A stretch of DNA of 50,831 bases, taken from contig CAJLTE010000012.1 in NCBI GenBank assembly GCA_905209435.1, positions 1-50,831 on the forward strand, read 5' to 3'. Below the pieces are notes generated by a model that was given only the letters and a program-made list of their open reading frames with translations, did no database searches and was not told the origin of the DNA. Below are positions 32,982-42,011 of the stretch, piece after piece. Source of the DNA: an uncultured Blautia sp. GTDB lineage: Bacteria > Bacillota_A > Clostridia > Lachnospirales > Lachnospiraceae. How positions within the stretch are numbered: position 1 is the stretch's first letter; each line of letters starts with the position of its first letter. The translations under genes and the position numbers were made by a program.

Positions 32982-35267
32982 TTAATGTCTGACTTCCACA
33001 AACTTAGCCCTGTTCATCAACGGATGCGCCAACTTAATCGCATCTTTCGGACAAACCATAACACATGCACCACAATAATAACACTCACCCGGATACATAA
33101 TGATCGGATGTTTCCCCTTTTCCGGTGAAGGAAGCAGGATATCACACTGGCATACATTTGCACACCGATTACATCCAATACACTTACTCTCATCATACTT
33201 CAGCGGATTCGTACTGCAAGGCACCGGCTCAACCTCAAAAGAAGTACCCTCTGCATTCTGTACCTGCTCTTCCTCCTGAACCTTAGCTGCAGTCACATAT
33301 TTCTCCGCACGTCCCGCATTCTGTGCTTCTTCCATAATATAATCCTGATTCCGCTTCTCATACTCATCCTTCAGCTTACCAAAGAAATCCAGAGGGACAA
33401 TCCTTGTCACAGCCTGACCATTCTCCTGATGGATCACGATATGCTTACGATCCTCTACAGGATCCATTTCCGGATAATCACTTCTGGTAAAGCATAACGG
33501 AGCAGAACTTGACTTACGTGCCAGACATGCATGAAGCACAAGCTGGGCAACTGTAAGAATATCCAGAACCTCATGGGTACGCATCAGATCATGCGGATTA
33601 TCCGCAACAAGCTCCGGTACAATATCTTTCTCAAAACTCTGCAGCAGATCAAGTCCCTCTTTTAACAGTGCCTCACACTTCACACCGCCACAGTAATTCT
33701 GCATAGCCTTGGAAATTGCCATATTTAGCTCTTTCCAGCCCATACCATTCTCTCTGTCTGCATATAACGGTGCATATAAACGCTTCTTCTCCGCATCTGC
33801 ATCCGCTCTGTTAAAGTCTGCAAGCTCCACACTCTTCGCATAAGCAGAAGCCTTACGTCCTGCATAATATCCTGTCGCACATGCAAATCCTGCACAGTCA
33901 GAAGCATAAAGCTGATCACCGGCAGCATAAATACCGTCAATATTTGTCTTCAGATCCCAGTCATGCATAATTCCGCCCGGTGCTCCGAAGAACTGTCTCT
34001 CCTGATCCAGAAAACTTGCGGACTGCCAGCCTGTACCATAACTCTGAAGCATATGTTTCTCAGGGTCAAAGCCACGCTCTGTATAATTCTGAAAGATCGG
34101 GATCTTTGTCTTGGCTTCCTCACCTACCATCATGCCCCAGATGACTCTGCGCTCTTCATCCGGCATACGGCTTAAGTCAGCATAAAACGGAAGCTGATAA
34201 CCACGTTTGATCAGCTCTGCGAAATCTACTGTCTCCGGTCCTCTGTATTCATATTTCGGATTATCGATCACACCGCCCTTTAAGAAGAACTTCTGTCCTT
34301 TTGCAGGGTAATATCTCTCTGAAACTGTCTTCAGTTCTTTTCCGTCACGGTCCACATATGGAATTTCCACACCTCTGGCATCTACCATTGTAGCTGCATA
34401 CCAGGTATTATGGTTGTTTCCTGCACCATATGGTGGGAAACTTCTTCCTGCCGCAGAGAACTCTGCACGGACAGATTTCTCCATCATAGTAAATTCAATT
34501 CCTGCTCTCCATCCCATGGCATGTCCGCTTCCGATACTCTGCATAGGTCTGAACTCGCAAAGACCTGTAGTGTCCGCATTAAACAGCCATACACGGGCCG
34601 GACGTGACATAGTAAGGATCGTGGATTTTGCGCGGAAAATATAAAACTTTCCGGTATGTACATTCATACCCATAGCACCTGCGCCGCGCTTTTTACCATT
34701 TTCCTCTGCCACAAGCAGTGCTGTGGCCTCTGTACGGTCCATGATATTGACACCAAGACGCTTCATCTCTTTTACCAGTGCAGGTTTGAAAGTAGAACCC
34801 CATACACGGATCGTAAATTTATTTTTATAATCATAAGCAAACATCAGCTTTGTTTTTTCATCGCGGAATTCTGCACCTACGAATTCATCCTCTGTATCAC
34901 GGATCTTACCACCAAAAGACTCCAGATCAACAAGACGGTCATATCCTTCACGGCACTCAATATAATGCGCGATACCATTACTGTACCAGTCCTGTTCATT
35001 CACATAGGCCTCTGCGATCTCCTCAGGTGTTACCTCTGAACAGGGATTTGTACAGGCAGATTCCCAGTGATCAAAACCGGTTCCTGCTGCTCCGCTCTTT
35101 TCTGTAGCACCTTTCTCCACCAGAGTAACAGACAGACCTCTTCTGGCTGCAGCAATTGCTGCGAAACATCCGGAAAGTCCGCCGCCAAGTACCAGCACAT
35201 CACTGGTAACAGTCTCTTCCTGCCCTATTTCATTGGCATACGGCCAGTTAAACTCTTTATTCTTCAT
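32982..35267 (-). CDS. FAD-dependent oxidoreductase fused to a two-cluster ferredoxin
   Basis: A 761-residue cytosolic protein. An FAD_binding_2 domain (fumarate reductase / adenylylsulfate reductase A type) has GGGLSG (about 28-33), EKGATEKSGAAGTG and IYAAGDQLYASDCAGFACATGYYAGRKAS near 455. A helical capping region follows, then a C-terminal ferredoxin with clusters on Cys696/699/702/706 and Cys729/732/735/739. The fusion resembles AprA joined to AprB in one chain, but there are no sulfate-activation genes nearby. It is the last gene of a peptide transporter operon, 22 nt after an ATPase gene, with GGAGG before the ATG. It probably oxidises or reduces a product of the imported compound using ferredoxin-level electrons; the substrate is unknown. 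Confidence 0.85.
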   Translation of the reverse strand: MKNKEFNWPYANEIGQEETVTSDVLVLGGGLSGCFAAIAAARRGLSVTLVEKGATEKSGAAGTGFDHWESACTNPCSEVTPEEIAEAYVNEQDWYSNGIAHYIECREGYDRLVDLESFGGKIRDTEDEFVGAEFRDEKTKLMFAYDYKNKFTIRVWGSTFKPALVKEMKRLGVNIMDRTEATALLVAEENGKKRGAGAMGMNVHTGKFYIFRAKSTILTMSRPARVWLFNADTTGLCEFRPMQSIGSGHAMGWRAGIEFTMMEKSVRAEFSAAGRSFPPYGAGNNHNTWYAATMVDARGVEIPYVDRDGKELKTVSERYYPAKGQKFFLKGGVIDNPKYEYRGPETVDFAELIKRGYQLPFYADLSRMPDEERRVIWGMMVGEEAKTKIPIFQNYTERGFDPEKHMLQSYGTGWQSASFLDQERQFFGAPGGIMHDWDLKTNIDGIYAAGDQLYASDCAGFACATGYYAGRKASAYAKSVELADFNRADADAEKKRLYAPLYADRENGMGWKELNMAISKAMQNYCGGVKCEALLKEGLDLLQSFEKDIVPELVADNPHDLMRTHEVLDILTVAQLVLHACLARKSSSAPLCFTRSDYPEMDPVEDRKHIVIHQENGQAVTRIVPLDFFGKLKDEYEKRNQDYIMEEAQNAGRAEKYVTAAKVQEEEQVQNAEGTSFEVEPVPCSTNPLKYDESKCIGCNRCANVCQCDILLPSPEKGKHPIIMYPGECYYCGACVMVCPKDAIKLAHPLMNRAKFVEVRH

Positions 35268-35289
35268 TTTCGATTTCCTCCATACTATC

Positions 35290-36243
35290 TTATCCCTGTA
35301 CCGGACACGCTGAGAAATGTCCAGGTGACACCTCTACCAGCGGCATTTCCCCACTGTGGCAGCTCTCCTTCGCCAGAGGACAGCGGGCTGCGAAACGGCA
35401 TCCCGGTTTCGGATTGATCGGGCTTGTTACCTCACCCTGCAGAAGTGTTCTCCTCTTATGACAGGACTCAATACTCGGGATCGGGATGGCTGCCAGAAGA
35501 GCTTTTGTATATGGATGTACCGGATTGCAAAAAATCTCCTCAGCCGGTGCTTTTTCTACACATTTTCCAAGATACATAACCATGATCTCATCAGAAATGT
35601 GCTTTACAACGGAAAGATCATGTGTAATAAACAGATAAGTCAGTCCCATCTGTTCCTGTAAATCCATAAGAAGATTCAGAATCTGTGCCTGAATGGAAAC
35701 ATCCAGGGCAGATACCGGTTCATCGCAGACTACAAATTCCGGATTCAATACCAGGGCACGTGCAACACCGATACGCTGTCTTCTCCCGCCGTCAAGTTCG
35801 TGAGGATAAGCCATTGCCAGACGTTCTGACAAACCTACGGTATCCATGATCTCACTGACACGCTCCTGAATTTCTTTCTTATTCTTACAAACTTTATTTA
35901 CGATCAGCGGTTCCGCGATCAGCTGCTGGACCGTCATACGTCCATTCAGACTGGAATACGGGTCCTGGAAGATCATCTGAAGTTTTGGACGTACCTGATG
36001 AAATTCCTTTTTAGAAAGATTTGCAATGTTTTTTCCTTTAAAATCAATCTCGCCGGAGGTTGGCTCATAAAGCTGAAGCAGAGTCCTTCCAAGAGTGGAT
36101 TTTCCGCATCCGGACTCTCCTACAACGCCCATGGTGTGACCTTTCTCTATGGAGAAGCTGACATCATCTACTGCATGGAGCATTCCGGCATTTGTCTTAA
36201 AATATTTTTTCAGATTTTTTACATCAAGAAGTGTCTCACTCAT
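35290..36243 (-). CDS. Opp/Dpp-type ABC ATPase, DppF/OppF-like
   Basis: A 317-residue ATPase of a peptide importer. Walker A is GESGCGKST (about 46), Q-loop FQDPYSSLN, signature with LDGGRRQRIGVARAL (in place of LSGGQ), Walker B VVCDEPVSALD and H-loop ITHDL. The C-terminal oligopeptide region has a Cys cluster (KPGCRFAARCPLAKESC) typical of OppF/DppF, where it can bind an iron-sulfur cluster. The start at 36243 overlaps the end of the preceding ATPase gene by 8 nt; a longer frame upstream lies inside that gene. The signature change from SGG to DGG is unusual but seen in some OppF-type ATPases. Confidence 0.92.
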   Translation of the reverse strand: MSETLLDVKNLKKYFKTNAGMLHAVDDVSFSIEKGHTMGVVGESGCGKSTLGRTLLQLYEPTSGEIDFKGKNIANLSKKEFHQVRPKLQMIFQDPYSSLNGRMTVQQLIAEPLIVNKVCKNKKEIQERVSEIMDTVGLSERLAMAYPHELDGGRRQRIGVARALVLNPEFVVCDEPVSALDVSIQAQILNLLMDLQEQMGLTYLFITHDLSVVKHISDEIMVMYLGKCVEKAPAEEIFCNPVHPYTKALLAAIPIPSIESCHKRRTLLQGEVTSPINPKPGCRFAARCPLAKESCHSGEMPLVEVSPGHFSACPVQG

Positions 36244-37249
36244 CTGCCTGTCTCCTTTCCATTCTCTGCTGCTCCATTTCCGGTGAAGAAAACAGGTGGC
36301 AGCGAATCTGATGACCATCTTTCTCCCATACTTCCGGCTGTTTATTTTTACAGAGCTCTGTACAATGGCTGCATCTTGGTGCAAATTTACATCCCTTTGG
36401 AAGGTCAGTCGGATCTGGCATCAGGCCCTCGATCGGATGAAGTCTGCGGGCATTTTCCTGAAGATTCGGGATAGAACCAAACAGACCTGTTGTGTATGGA
36501 TGATGGTTTTCTCCTGTAAAAATGTCTTCCAGAGTTCCATATTCTACAATTTCTCCGGCATACATGATACCCACTTTATCGCAGGTTTCTGCAACCACAC
36601 CCAGATCATGCGTAATCATAATTACAGATGTGCCATATTTTCTCTGAAGGTCACAGATCATAGAAAGAATCTGTGCCTGAATAGTTACATCAAGAGCTGT
36701 GGTCGGTTCATCCGCAATGAGAAGCCTCGGATTGCACACAAGCGCAATCGCGATAACCACACGCTGACGCATTCCACCAGAAAACTGGTACGGATAATCA
36801 TTCTTACGCTCTTTCGGAATACCTACAAGTTCCAGAGTTTCCTCTGTTTTTTTATCAATTTCTTTCTGGGAAAGTCCTTCTTCATTGTGAAGATACAAGG
36901 CCTCTCCAATCTGGTCACCTACTGTAAGGACCGGATTCAGAGCTGTCATCGGATCCTGGAAAATCATGGAAATCTTCTGGCCGCGGATATGTTCCATTTC
37001 CCGCTCTTTCATTGTACAGACATTCTGATTTTCAAAAAGGATCTGGCCGGATGTGATCCTGGCAGTTCTCTTTGGCAGAAGTCCCATGATCGCCATGGCT
37101 GTAGTTGTTTTTCCGGCACCTGTCTCTCCCACAAGCCCCATTGTTTCCCCCTGTTTCAGGGAAAAACTGATTCCATTTACTGCATAAACGGTTTCCAGGT
37201 CTGTCTTATAAATTATGGACAGATCCTCCACCTTTAAAATTTCTTCCAT
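36236..37249 (-). CDS. Opp/Dpp-type ABC ATPase, DppD/OppD-like
   Basis: A 337-residue ATPase that pairs with the next one. Walker A is GETGAGKTT (about 41), signature FSGGMRQRVVIAIAL (about 157), Walker B LLIADEPTTALD and H-loop ITHDLGV. The C-terminal extension holds the Cys-rich motif KGCKFAPRCSHCTELC. It is encoded between the DppC-like permease and the DppF-like ATPase. The ATG lies about 12 nt after GGGAG. Together they drive uptake of peptides, nickel or opines, depending on the binding protein. Confidence 0.94.
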   Translation of the reverse strand: MEEILKVEDLSIIYKTDLETVYAVNGISFSLKQGETMGLVGETGAGKTTTAMAIMGLLPKRTARITSGQILFENQNVCTMKEREMEHIRGQKISMIFQDPMTALNPVLTVGDQIGEALYLHNEEGLSQKEIDKKTEETLELVGIPKERKNDYPYQFSGGMRQRVVIAIALVCNPRLLIADEPTTALDVTIQAQILSMICDLQRKYGTSVIMITHDLGVVAETCDKVGIMYAGEIVEYGTLEDIFTGENHHPYTTGLFGSIPNLQENARRLHPIEGLMPDPTDLPKGCKFAPRCSHCTELCKNKQPEVWEKDGHQIRCHLFSSPEMEQQRMERRQADE

Positions 37250-37269
37250 CTTAATCAGTATCTCCCTTC

Positions 37270-38130
37270 TTAATCTTTCAGTTTCGGATCCAGGGCGTCT
37301 GTCAGACCATCGCCTACCAGGTTAAAGGCAAGAGAAGATAACAGGATAAACATACCCGGGAACAACAGCATATATGGTGCAGAAAACAGATAAGTCTGAG
37401 CATTGGAAAGCAGTGCACCCCATTCCGGTGACGGAGGCTGAATACCCATTCCAATAAAACTAAGTCCTGCTGCAGACAGCATCATATCCGAAATGCTCAT
37501 AGTTGTATTTACAATGATCGGTCCCATTGCGTTTGGCAGTACATAACGAAAAATAATTCTTGCATTGGAAGTTCCGTAAGACTTCGCAGCTTCTACATAA
37601 TCCTGCTCTGCTGTTGTCAGGACTACGGATCGGATCAGACGGACATTTCCCGGAATACAGGAAACCGTAATGGCAATGATCAGATTTCTTAAGTTTGTTC
37701 CCAGCGCTGCTACAACAGCCAGAGAAAGCAGAATTGGAGGTACGCACATAAATACATCCATAATACGGCTGATCACATTATCAACAATTCCGCCGAAATA
37801 TCCGGCGCTTGCACCCAGGACTGCCCCTACTGCCAGCGCAAGAAGACTTGTGACAAGTCCTATCATCAGGGAATATCTGGAACCGTGAACGATTCGTGCA
37901 AAGAGGTCACGTCCAAGTTCATCTGTTCCAAAGAAGTGTCTCAGACTCGGTCCCTGCAGACGATCTGCACCTACCTGTTCAATACATTTACTGTAAGGCA
38001 CGATCAGATCTGCAAACACTGCCATTCCAATAATCAGCACAAGCAGTACAAGTCCCAGAACTGCAGCCTTATTTTTGCGGAATCGGCGCCAGAACTCTGA
38101 AAGCTGCGCATGTTTTTTTCTTTTATTCAT
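37270..38130 (-). CDS. Opp/Dpp-type permease, DppC-like
   Basis: A 286-residue inner-membrane permease with six helices. The N-terminal OppC_N segment (FWRRFRKNKAAVLGL) is followed by the GTDELGRDLFARIVHGSR motif and the EAA loop EAAKSYGTSNARIIFRYVLPN, which contacts the ATPase. The C-terminus, NLVGDGLTDALDPKLKD, is diagnostic of DppC/OppC. The start at 38130 follows GGAGG and overlaps the end of the DppB-like gene by 8 nt. An upstream in-frame extension lies inside that gene and is rejected. Confidence 0.94.
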   Translation of the reverse strand: MNKRKKHAQLSEFWRRFRKNKAAVLGLVLLVLIIGMAVFADLIVPYSKCIEQVGADRLQGPSLRHFFGTDELGRDLFARIVHGSRYSLMIGLVTSLLALAVGAVLGASAGYFGGIVDNVISRIMDVFMCVPPILLSLAVVAALGTNLRNLIIAITVSCIPGNVRLIRSVVLTTAEQDYVEAAKSYGTSNARIIFRYVLPNAMGPIIVNTTMSISDMMLSAAGLSFIGMGIQPPSPEWGALLSNAQTYLFSAPYMLLFPGMFILLSSLAFNLVGDGLTDALDPKLKD

Positions 38131-39073
38131 GGCGTTTTCCTCCATTCTGGTATTTCGCCTTGATCCTCGGATCAATAAACGCATACAAAATATCAACCAG
38201 CAAGATAACAAAACTGAAAAGCACTGCCAGGAATAGGGTCGCACCCATAACCATCGGAATATCTTTCTGACGGATCGCAGTTGTCATCAGTGTTCCCATA
38301 CCAGGCATTGCAAAAACTGTCTCAGCAATGATCGCACCGCCCAGAGATGCACCGAACCCGGTTCCCAGTGCAGTGACTACCGGAAGAAGTGCATTTCTCA
38401 ATGCATGTTTCCAGATCACACGTTTACCGGAAGCACCTTTTGCCTTAGCTGTACGGATATACTCCTGGCGGATCGTCTCCAGCATCGCAGACCTGGTCAG
38501 ACGCAGAAGTCCTGCAGCCGAAGTCAGCGAAACCGTCAGAGTCGGCAGAATAAAATGCTTCAGTGAAGCAGCACCAAATGACGGAAGCCATCCCAATTTC
38601 AGGGAAAATACGATCAGCAGCATCAGTCCAAGCCAGAATCCTGGCATAGATGCAAAGACCAGCGCAACAACAACGCATACATGATCTGTAATAGAATACT
38701 GGCGTACTGCTGAAAGAATTCCAAGAGAGATTCCTATAATGGAGGAAACACACATGGAAAGCAGAGCCAGAACAAATGTGTTCGGAAATCTTGCCAGAAT
38801 ATCATTGATAACCGGCTGACGGGAAGCATAAGAAGTTCCCAGATCAAAATGGAAAATAATATTTCCGATATAAGAAAAGAATCGGATAAAAAACGGTTTA
38901 TCATAACCAAACTGCGCATTCAGTGCAGCAACATCTTCCGGTTTGGCAGTAATTCCCAGAATAATAGTTCCCGGATCACCAGGTGTCAGAGAAAGAATCG
39001 TAAATACCAGAAATGCCACGCCAAGAAGAACCGGTATCATATATAAAATTCTCTTGATTATGTACTTAGCCAT
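38123..39073 (-). CDS. Opp/Dpp-type permease, DppB-like
   Basis: A 316-residue permease with six helices. The start MAKYIIKRILYMIPVLLGVAF is followed by LTPGDPG, DLGTSYASRQPV, the EAA loop RTAKAKGASGKRVIWKHALRNALLPVVT and the C-terminus YAFIDPRIKAKYQ. All are standard for DppB/OppB. I place the start at 39073, 9 nt after AAAGGGG; the longer reading frame lacks a ribosome site. It follows the binding-protein gene after 184 nt. Confidence 0.94.
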   Translation of the reverse strand: MAKYIIKRILYMIPVLLGVAFLVFTILSLTPGDPGTIILGITAKPEDVAALNAQFGYDKPFFIRFFSYIGNIIFHFDLGTSYASRQPVINDILARFPNTFVLALLSMCVSSIIGISLGILSAVRQYSITDHVCVVVALVFASMPGFWLGLMLLIVFSLKLGWLPSFGAASLKHFILPTLTVSLTSAAGLLRLTRSAMLETIRQEYIRTAKAKGASGKRVIWKHALRNALLPVVTALGTGFGASLGGAIIAETVFAMPGMGTLMTTAIRQKDIPMVMGATLFLAVLFSFVILLVDILYAFIDPRIKAKYQNGGKRHE

Positions 39074-39257
39074 ATAAGCGGCCCCTTTCATATCATAAAA
39101 GACTGCTGCAGTAAGCACTTCCATGAACTCACACACGCTTCTGGGCGATCCATGTCTATTGCTTATGCAACAGTCCTTTGTTTATTCATCTAGATCAGTC
39201 AAATTCAGTTAGCTCTTTATCTTTTTAGTAACTCATTTTGTACTGTGGTAAATCTGT

Positions 39258-40766
39258 TTATGCCCAGTTGAAATCATATACATAGTAGTTTCCTTCAAAC
39301 GGGAACTCTTCCGGGCAGGTCAGATCTGCATTATATGCATACAGTGTAAGCGGATTGCAGAGAACTGCATAAATCGCTTCATCCTGTGCTTTTGTAAATA
39401 TCTCGTCAAAGATCTCAAGTCTCTTATCACTGTCTGTCTCTGTTCTTGCATCATCAAACAGTTTATCCATTTCTTCATCAGAGTATCTTGCATTGTTTGC
39501 AGTTCCGATATAATCAGATGTAAATGCCATCTCAAGGCTCTGTGTATCACCATCCAGAGTCATTGTCAGAGCTGTGATTCCGTAATTTCCGCTTGTCAAA
39601 TCACTGATATAAGAGTTGAACTCTTTTACGGAAATAGTCATCTCAAGTCCAACAGCTTTCAGATCATTCTGAATAACAGTTGCAAGGTTTGAATATTTCT
39701 CAGCTACAAGAATCTCGCCCAGGTCATACGGAGTTTCGATTCCTGCTTCTTTCAGAAGTTCTTTTGCTTTCTCAGGATCATATGTGTACTGCGGCTGGTC
39801 ATCAGAATATCCGCTTCTCTCTTTTGCGCAGATGTTAGAGTTTACTTCTGCTTCACCGTCATAGCATACAGAAACAAGATTATCTCTGTCGATAGCGTAG
39901 TTGATCGCCTGACGGACTTTTTCATTATTAAATGGTTCTTTTTCAAGATTCATGGATACATAAGCGAATCCTGAATTCTTTACTTCTGCGATTTTGATCT
40001 GAGGATTTGCCTGAAGCTGTGAAAGTACAGAAGAATCAACTTCTGCAAAGTTAACCTCTCCTGTCTGCAGTGCGATCGCTTTTGTTGCTGCATCCGGGAT
40101 TACCTCAAATGTAAGATTCTTGATCTCAGGAGCTCCACGATAGTAGTCTTCGTTTGCTTCCAGAGTGATGTTGCTTCCTGTTGCACGATTCACAAATTTA
40201 TATGGACCGGTTCCGATCGGGTTTGTTGCAAATGCATCTTCATCTTTTTCATAGTATGCTTTTTCACAGATATAAGGAGTAAGTACACCCTGAAGGAACG
40301 GTGCATACGGAGTATCCAGGTGGCATACAACTGTGTTGTCATCTGTTGCTTCTACACTTGACAGCATAGAAATCTGTGAGCCCTGATATTCAGACTGTTT
40401 GAACAGTTCCAGAGAGAACACTACATCGTCCGCTGTTACTGTAGCGCCGTCATGAAATTTCACATCGTCTCTTAAATGGAATGTATAATCCAGACCATCC
40501 TCACTGATCTCATAACTCTCAGCAATTCTTGGCTCCGGATCATGTTTTCCGTCCGGATTATAGTACATTAAAGTATCATAAATCTGATTTAAAACATCCT
40601 GCTCTACGCCTGTGGAATAATTCGTTGCGTGAAGAGTATCGATATCTGCGTCAAGAGCAATGACGAGGTCTGTCTTATCTGCTGCCTGTGCAACAGTTGC
40701 GAAACACATAGATGCTGTCACAGTACAGACAGCTGTTAAAATTGCAAGGGCTTTTTTCATTCTCAT
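39258..40766 (-). CDS. family 5 extracellular solute-binding protein (DppA-like)
   Basis: A 502-residue exported binding protein with the family 5 fold. PRIAESYEISEDGLDYTFHLRDDVKFHDG (about 78-105) is the family signature, followed by NPIGTGPY and NNEKVRQAINYAIDRD. It captures the peptide-like ligand for the permeases. The signal peptide ends at TVAQA-ADK (about 28). Most Gram-positive binding proteins are lipoproteins, but the only nearby Cys (ASMCF) does not fit a lipobox, so it may be free or held another way. Start after AGAGGA. A dispersed repeat lies upstream. Confidence 0.93.
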   Translation of the reverse strand: MRMKKALAILTAVCTVTASMCFATVAQAADKTDLVIALDADIDTLHATNYSTGVEQDVLNQIYDTLMYYNPDGKHDPEPRIAESYEISEDGLDYTFHLRDDVKFHDGATVTADDVVFSLELFKQSEYQGSQISMLSSVEATDDNTVVCHLDTPYAPFLQGVLTPYICEKAYYEKDEDAFATNPIGTGPYKFVNRATGSNITLEANEDYYRGAPEIKNLTFEVIPDAATKAIALQTGEVNFAEVDSSVLSQLQANPQIKIAEVKNSGFAYVSMNLEKEPFNNEKVRQAINYAIDRDNLVSVCYDGEAEVNSNICAKERSGYSDDQPQYTYDPEKAKELLKEAGIETPYDLGEILVAEKYSNLATVIQNDLKAVGLEMTISVKEFNSYISDLTSGNYGITALTMTLDGDTQSLEMAFTSDYIGTANNARYSDEEMDKLFDDARTETDSDKRLEIFDEIFTKAQDEAIYAVLCNPLTLYAYNADLTCPEEFPFEGNYYVYDFNWA

Positions 40767-40811
40767 AGTTCTGGTCCTCTTTCTTTTTATGCCGGTTTGA
40801 AAGTTTCTTAA

Positions 40812-40866
40812 TCAGGCGGATAAAATCATCCGCAGTTGCTGCTTGCTTAATACTAATCTGGTTAAA
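40812..40866 (+). repeat. dispersed repeat copy between the M42 and binding-protein genes
   Basis: TCAGGCGGATaaaatcATCCGC, then a GCTTGCTTAATA spacer and CTGGTTAAA. The terminal GGTTAAA supplies the TAA stop of the M42 gene on the minus strand (40864-40862). It lies within the operon and may affect expression of the binding protein. Confidence 0.78.
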
Positions 40867-41875
40867 ACTTAAATGTGTATCTGGAAAATGCATTCATCAG
40901 ATCCACACCTGCTTCAATGTCTTTCTTGGAAGCTACTGCACTCTGGCAGTGCGGATATCTGGTAACTACTACGATTCCACCTGCACGCACACCGTAATGT
41001 GACTGATTCATGCTGGAAGCATCTGTACCACCCTGATCGATCACTTCTCTCTGATATGGAATATTATTCTCCTCACAGCACTTGTACATTGCCTCTACTA
41101 CATCTTCATCACATACAACTGACGGGTCGCAAATCTTAACGCCGATTCCACCGTCCACTTCGTTGCTTCCCTCCAGATCACACGGATAATCATGTGCAGG
41201 TGAAATATCTACTGCGATTCCGATATCCGGCTGAATTCTCTCTGCTGCTGTCTTTGATCCGCGGCATCCTAATTCTTCCTGTACGCAGAATACATAATAG
41301 ATATCATTCGGATAAGTTCCGTCATTCTCTTTTAATGCTTCCAGAAGCTGATAACATCCGATTCTATTATCAAGGCTCTTAGAACATACACGGTCATTAT
41401 GAAGTTCTAAATACTCTCCTCTGTATCCGCACGGATCACCAAGATTTACATATTTCAGTGCATCTTCTTTAGAAGTAGCTCCGATATCAATGTAAAGCTT
41501 GCCTGCTTTATTGGCAGCTTCTTCGATCGGTCCCATGCAGCTTACCACACCAATGGTTCCGTTCTTAAACTGTACTCTGCTGTTGTATGCAGATCCTGTC
41601 CAGTTCCATCCAAGATTGCAGACACGTAATCTTCCGTCTGCTTCAATTGTTTTAACCATAAATCCAATCTCATCCATATGAGCTGCATACATAATTTTCT
41701 TAGAATCCGGTCCGCCTGTACCATTCTTCTTCACGATCAGGTTTCCCATTGCATCTGTAAGCATCTCGTCTGCATAAGGCGCAGCCTCTTTCTCAATATA
41801 TCTGCGTACCTCTTTCTCATAACCTGATACGCCCCAGAGCTGTGTAAGCTCTTTTAACAATTTCTCATCTCTCAT
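40862..41875 (-). CDS. M42-family metallopeptidase
   Basis: A 337-residue cytosolic metallopeptidase with the M42 (glutamyl aminopeptidase / cellulase-like) metal and catalytic residues. These are AAHMDEIG (about 65-72), KSLDNRIG (about 167), VQEELGCRGS with the catalytic Glu (about 200) and VDISPAHD, plus the final His in TRYPHC (usually SRYIHT). M42 enzymes remove N-terminal residues from peptides. As the first gene of the operon it probably hydrolyses the imported peptide. The promoter is at 41909-41937, and the divergent GntR gene lies on the other side. Confidence 0.92.
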   Translation of the reverse strand: MRDEKLLKELTQLWGVSGYEKEVRRYIEKEAAPYADEMLTDAMGNLIVKKNGTGGPDSKKIMYAAHMDEIGFMVKTIEADGRLRVCNLGWNWTGSAYNSRVQFKNGTIGVVSCMGPIEEAANKAGKLYIDIGATSKEDALKYVNLGDPCGYRGEYLELHNDRVCSKSLDNRIGCYQLLEALKENDGTYPNDIYYVFCVQEELGCRGSKTAAERIQPDIGIAVDISPAHDYPCDLEGSNEVDGGIGVKICDPSVVCDEDVVEAMYKCCEENNIPYQREVIDQGGTDASSMNQSHYGVRAGGIVVVTRYPHCQSAVASKKDIEAGVDLMNAFSRYTFKF

Positions 41876-41908
41876 CTGATCACCCCGGTTGTCTTATTTT
41901 GTTAGTTC

Positions 41909-41953
41909 ATTTTATGCTATATTCTTGTCCGCCTTAACGCGTTGTCCCGTTAA
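41909..41953 (-). promoter_or_regulatory. probable promoter and dyad of the M42-Dpp-flavoprotein operon
   Basis: On the minus strand TTAAGG (41937-41932) and TAAAAT (41914-41909) are separated by 17 bp. The dyad TTAACG/CGTTAA (41934-41939 and 41948-41953) overlaps the -35 box. Confidence 0.45.
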
Positions 41954-42011
41954 AGTTTTAAATTACTGTTAGTTTAGCACTTTTGAAGATTTTTTGCAAT
42001 ATACATTTTGC

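Noticed and set aside
35290..36384. Longer DppF-like protein starting at 36384
   Set aside because: The added 47 residues lie inside the DppD-like gene and have no homology; the ATG at 36243 fits the 8-nt overlap pattern of the operon.
36296..37237. 313-residue open frame opposite the DppD-like ATPase
   Set aside because: Antisense to a clear ABC ATPase, with atypical composition and no start signals.
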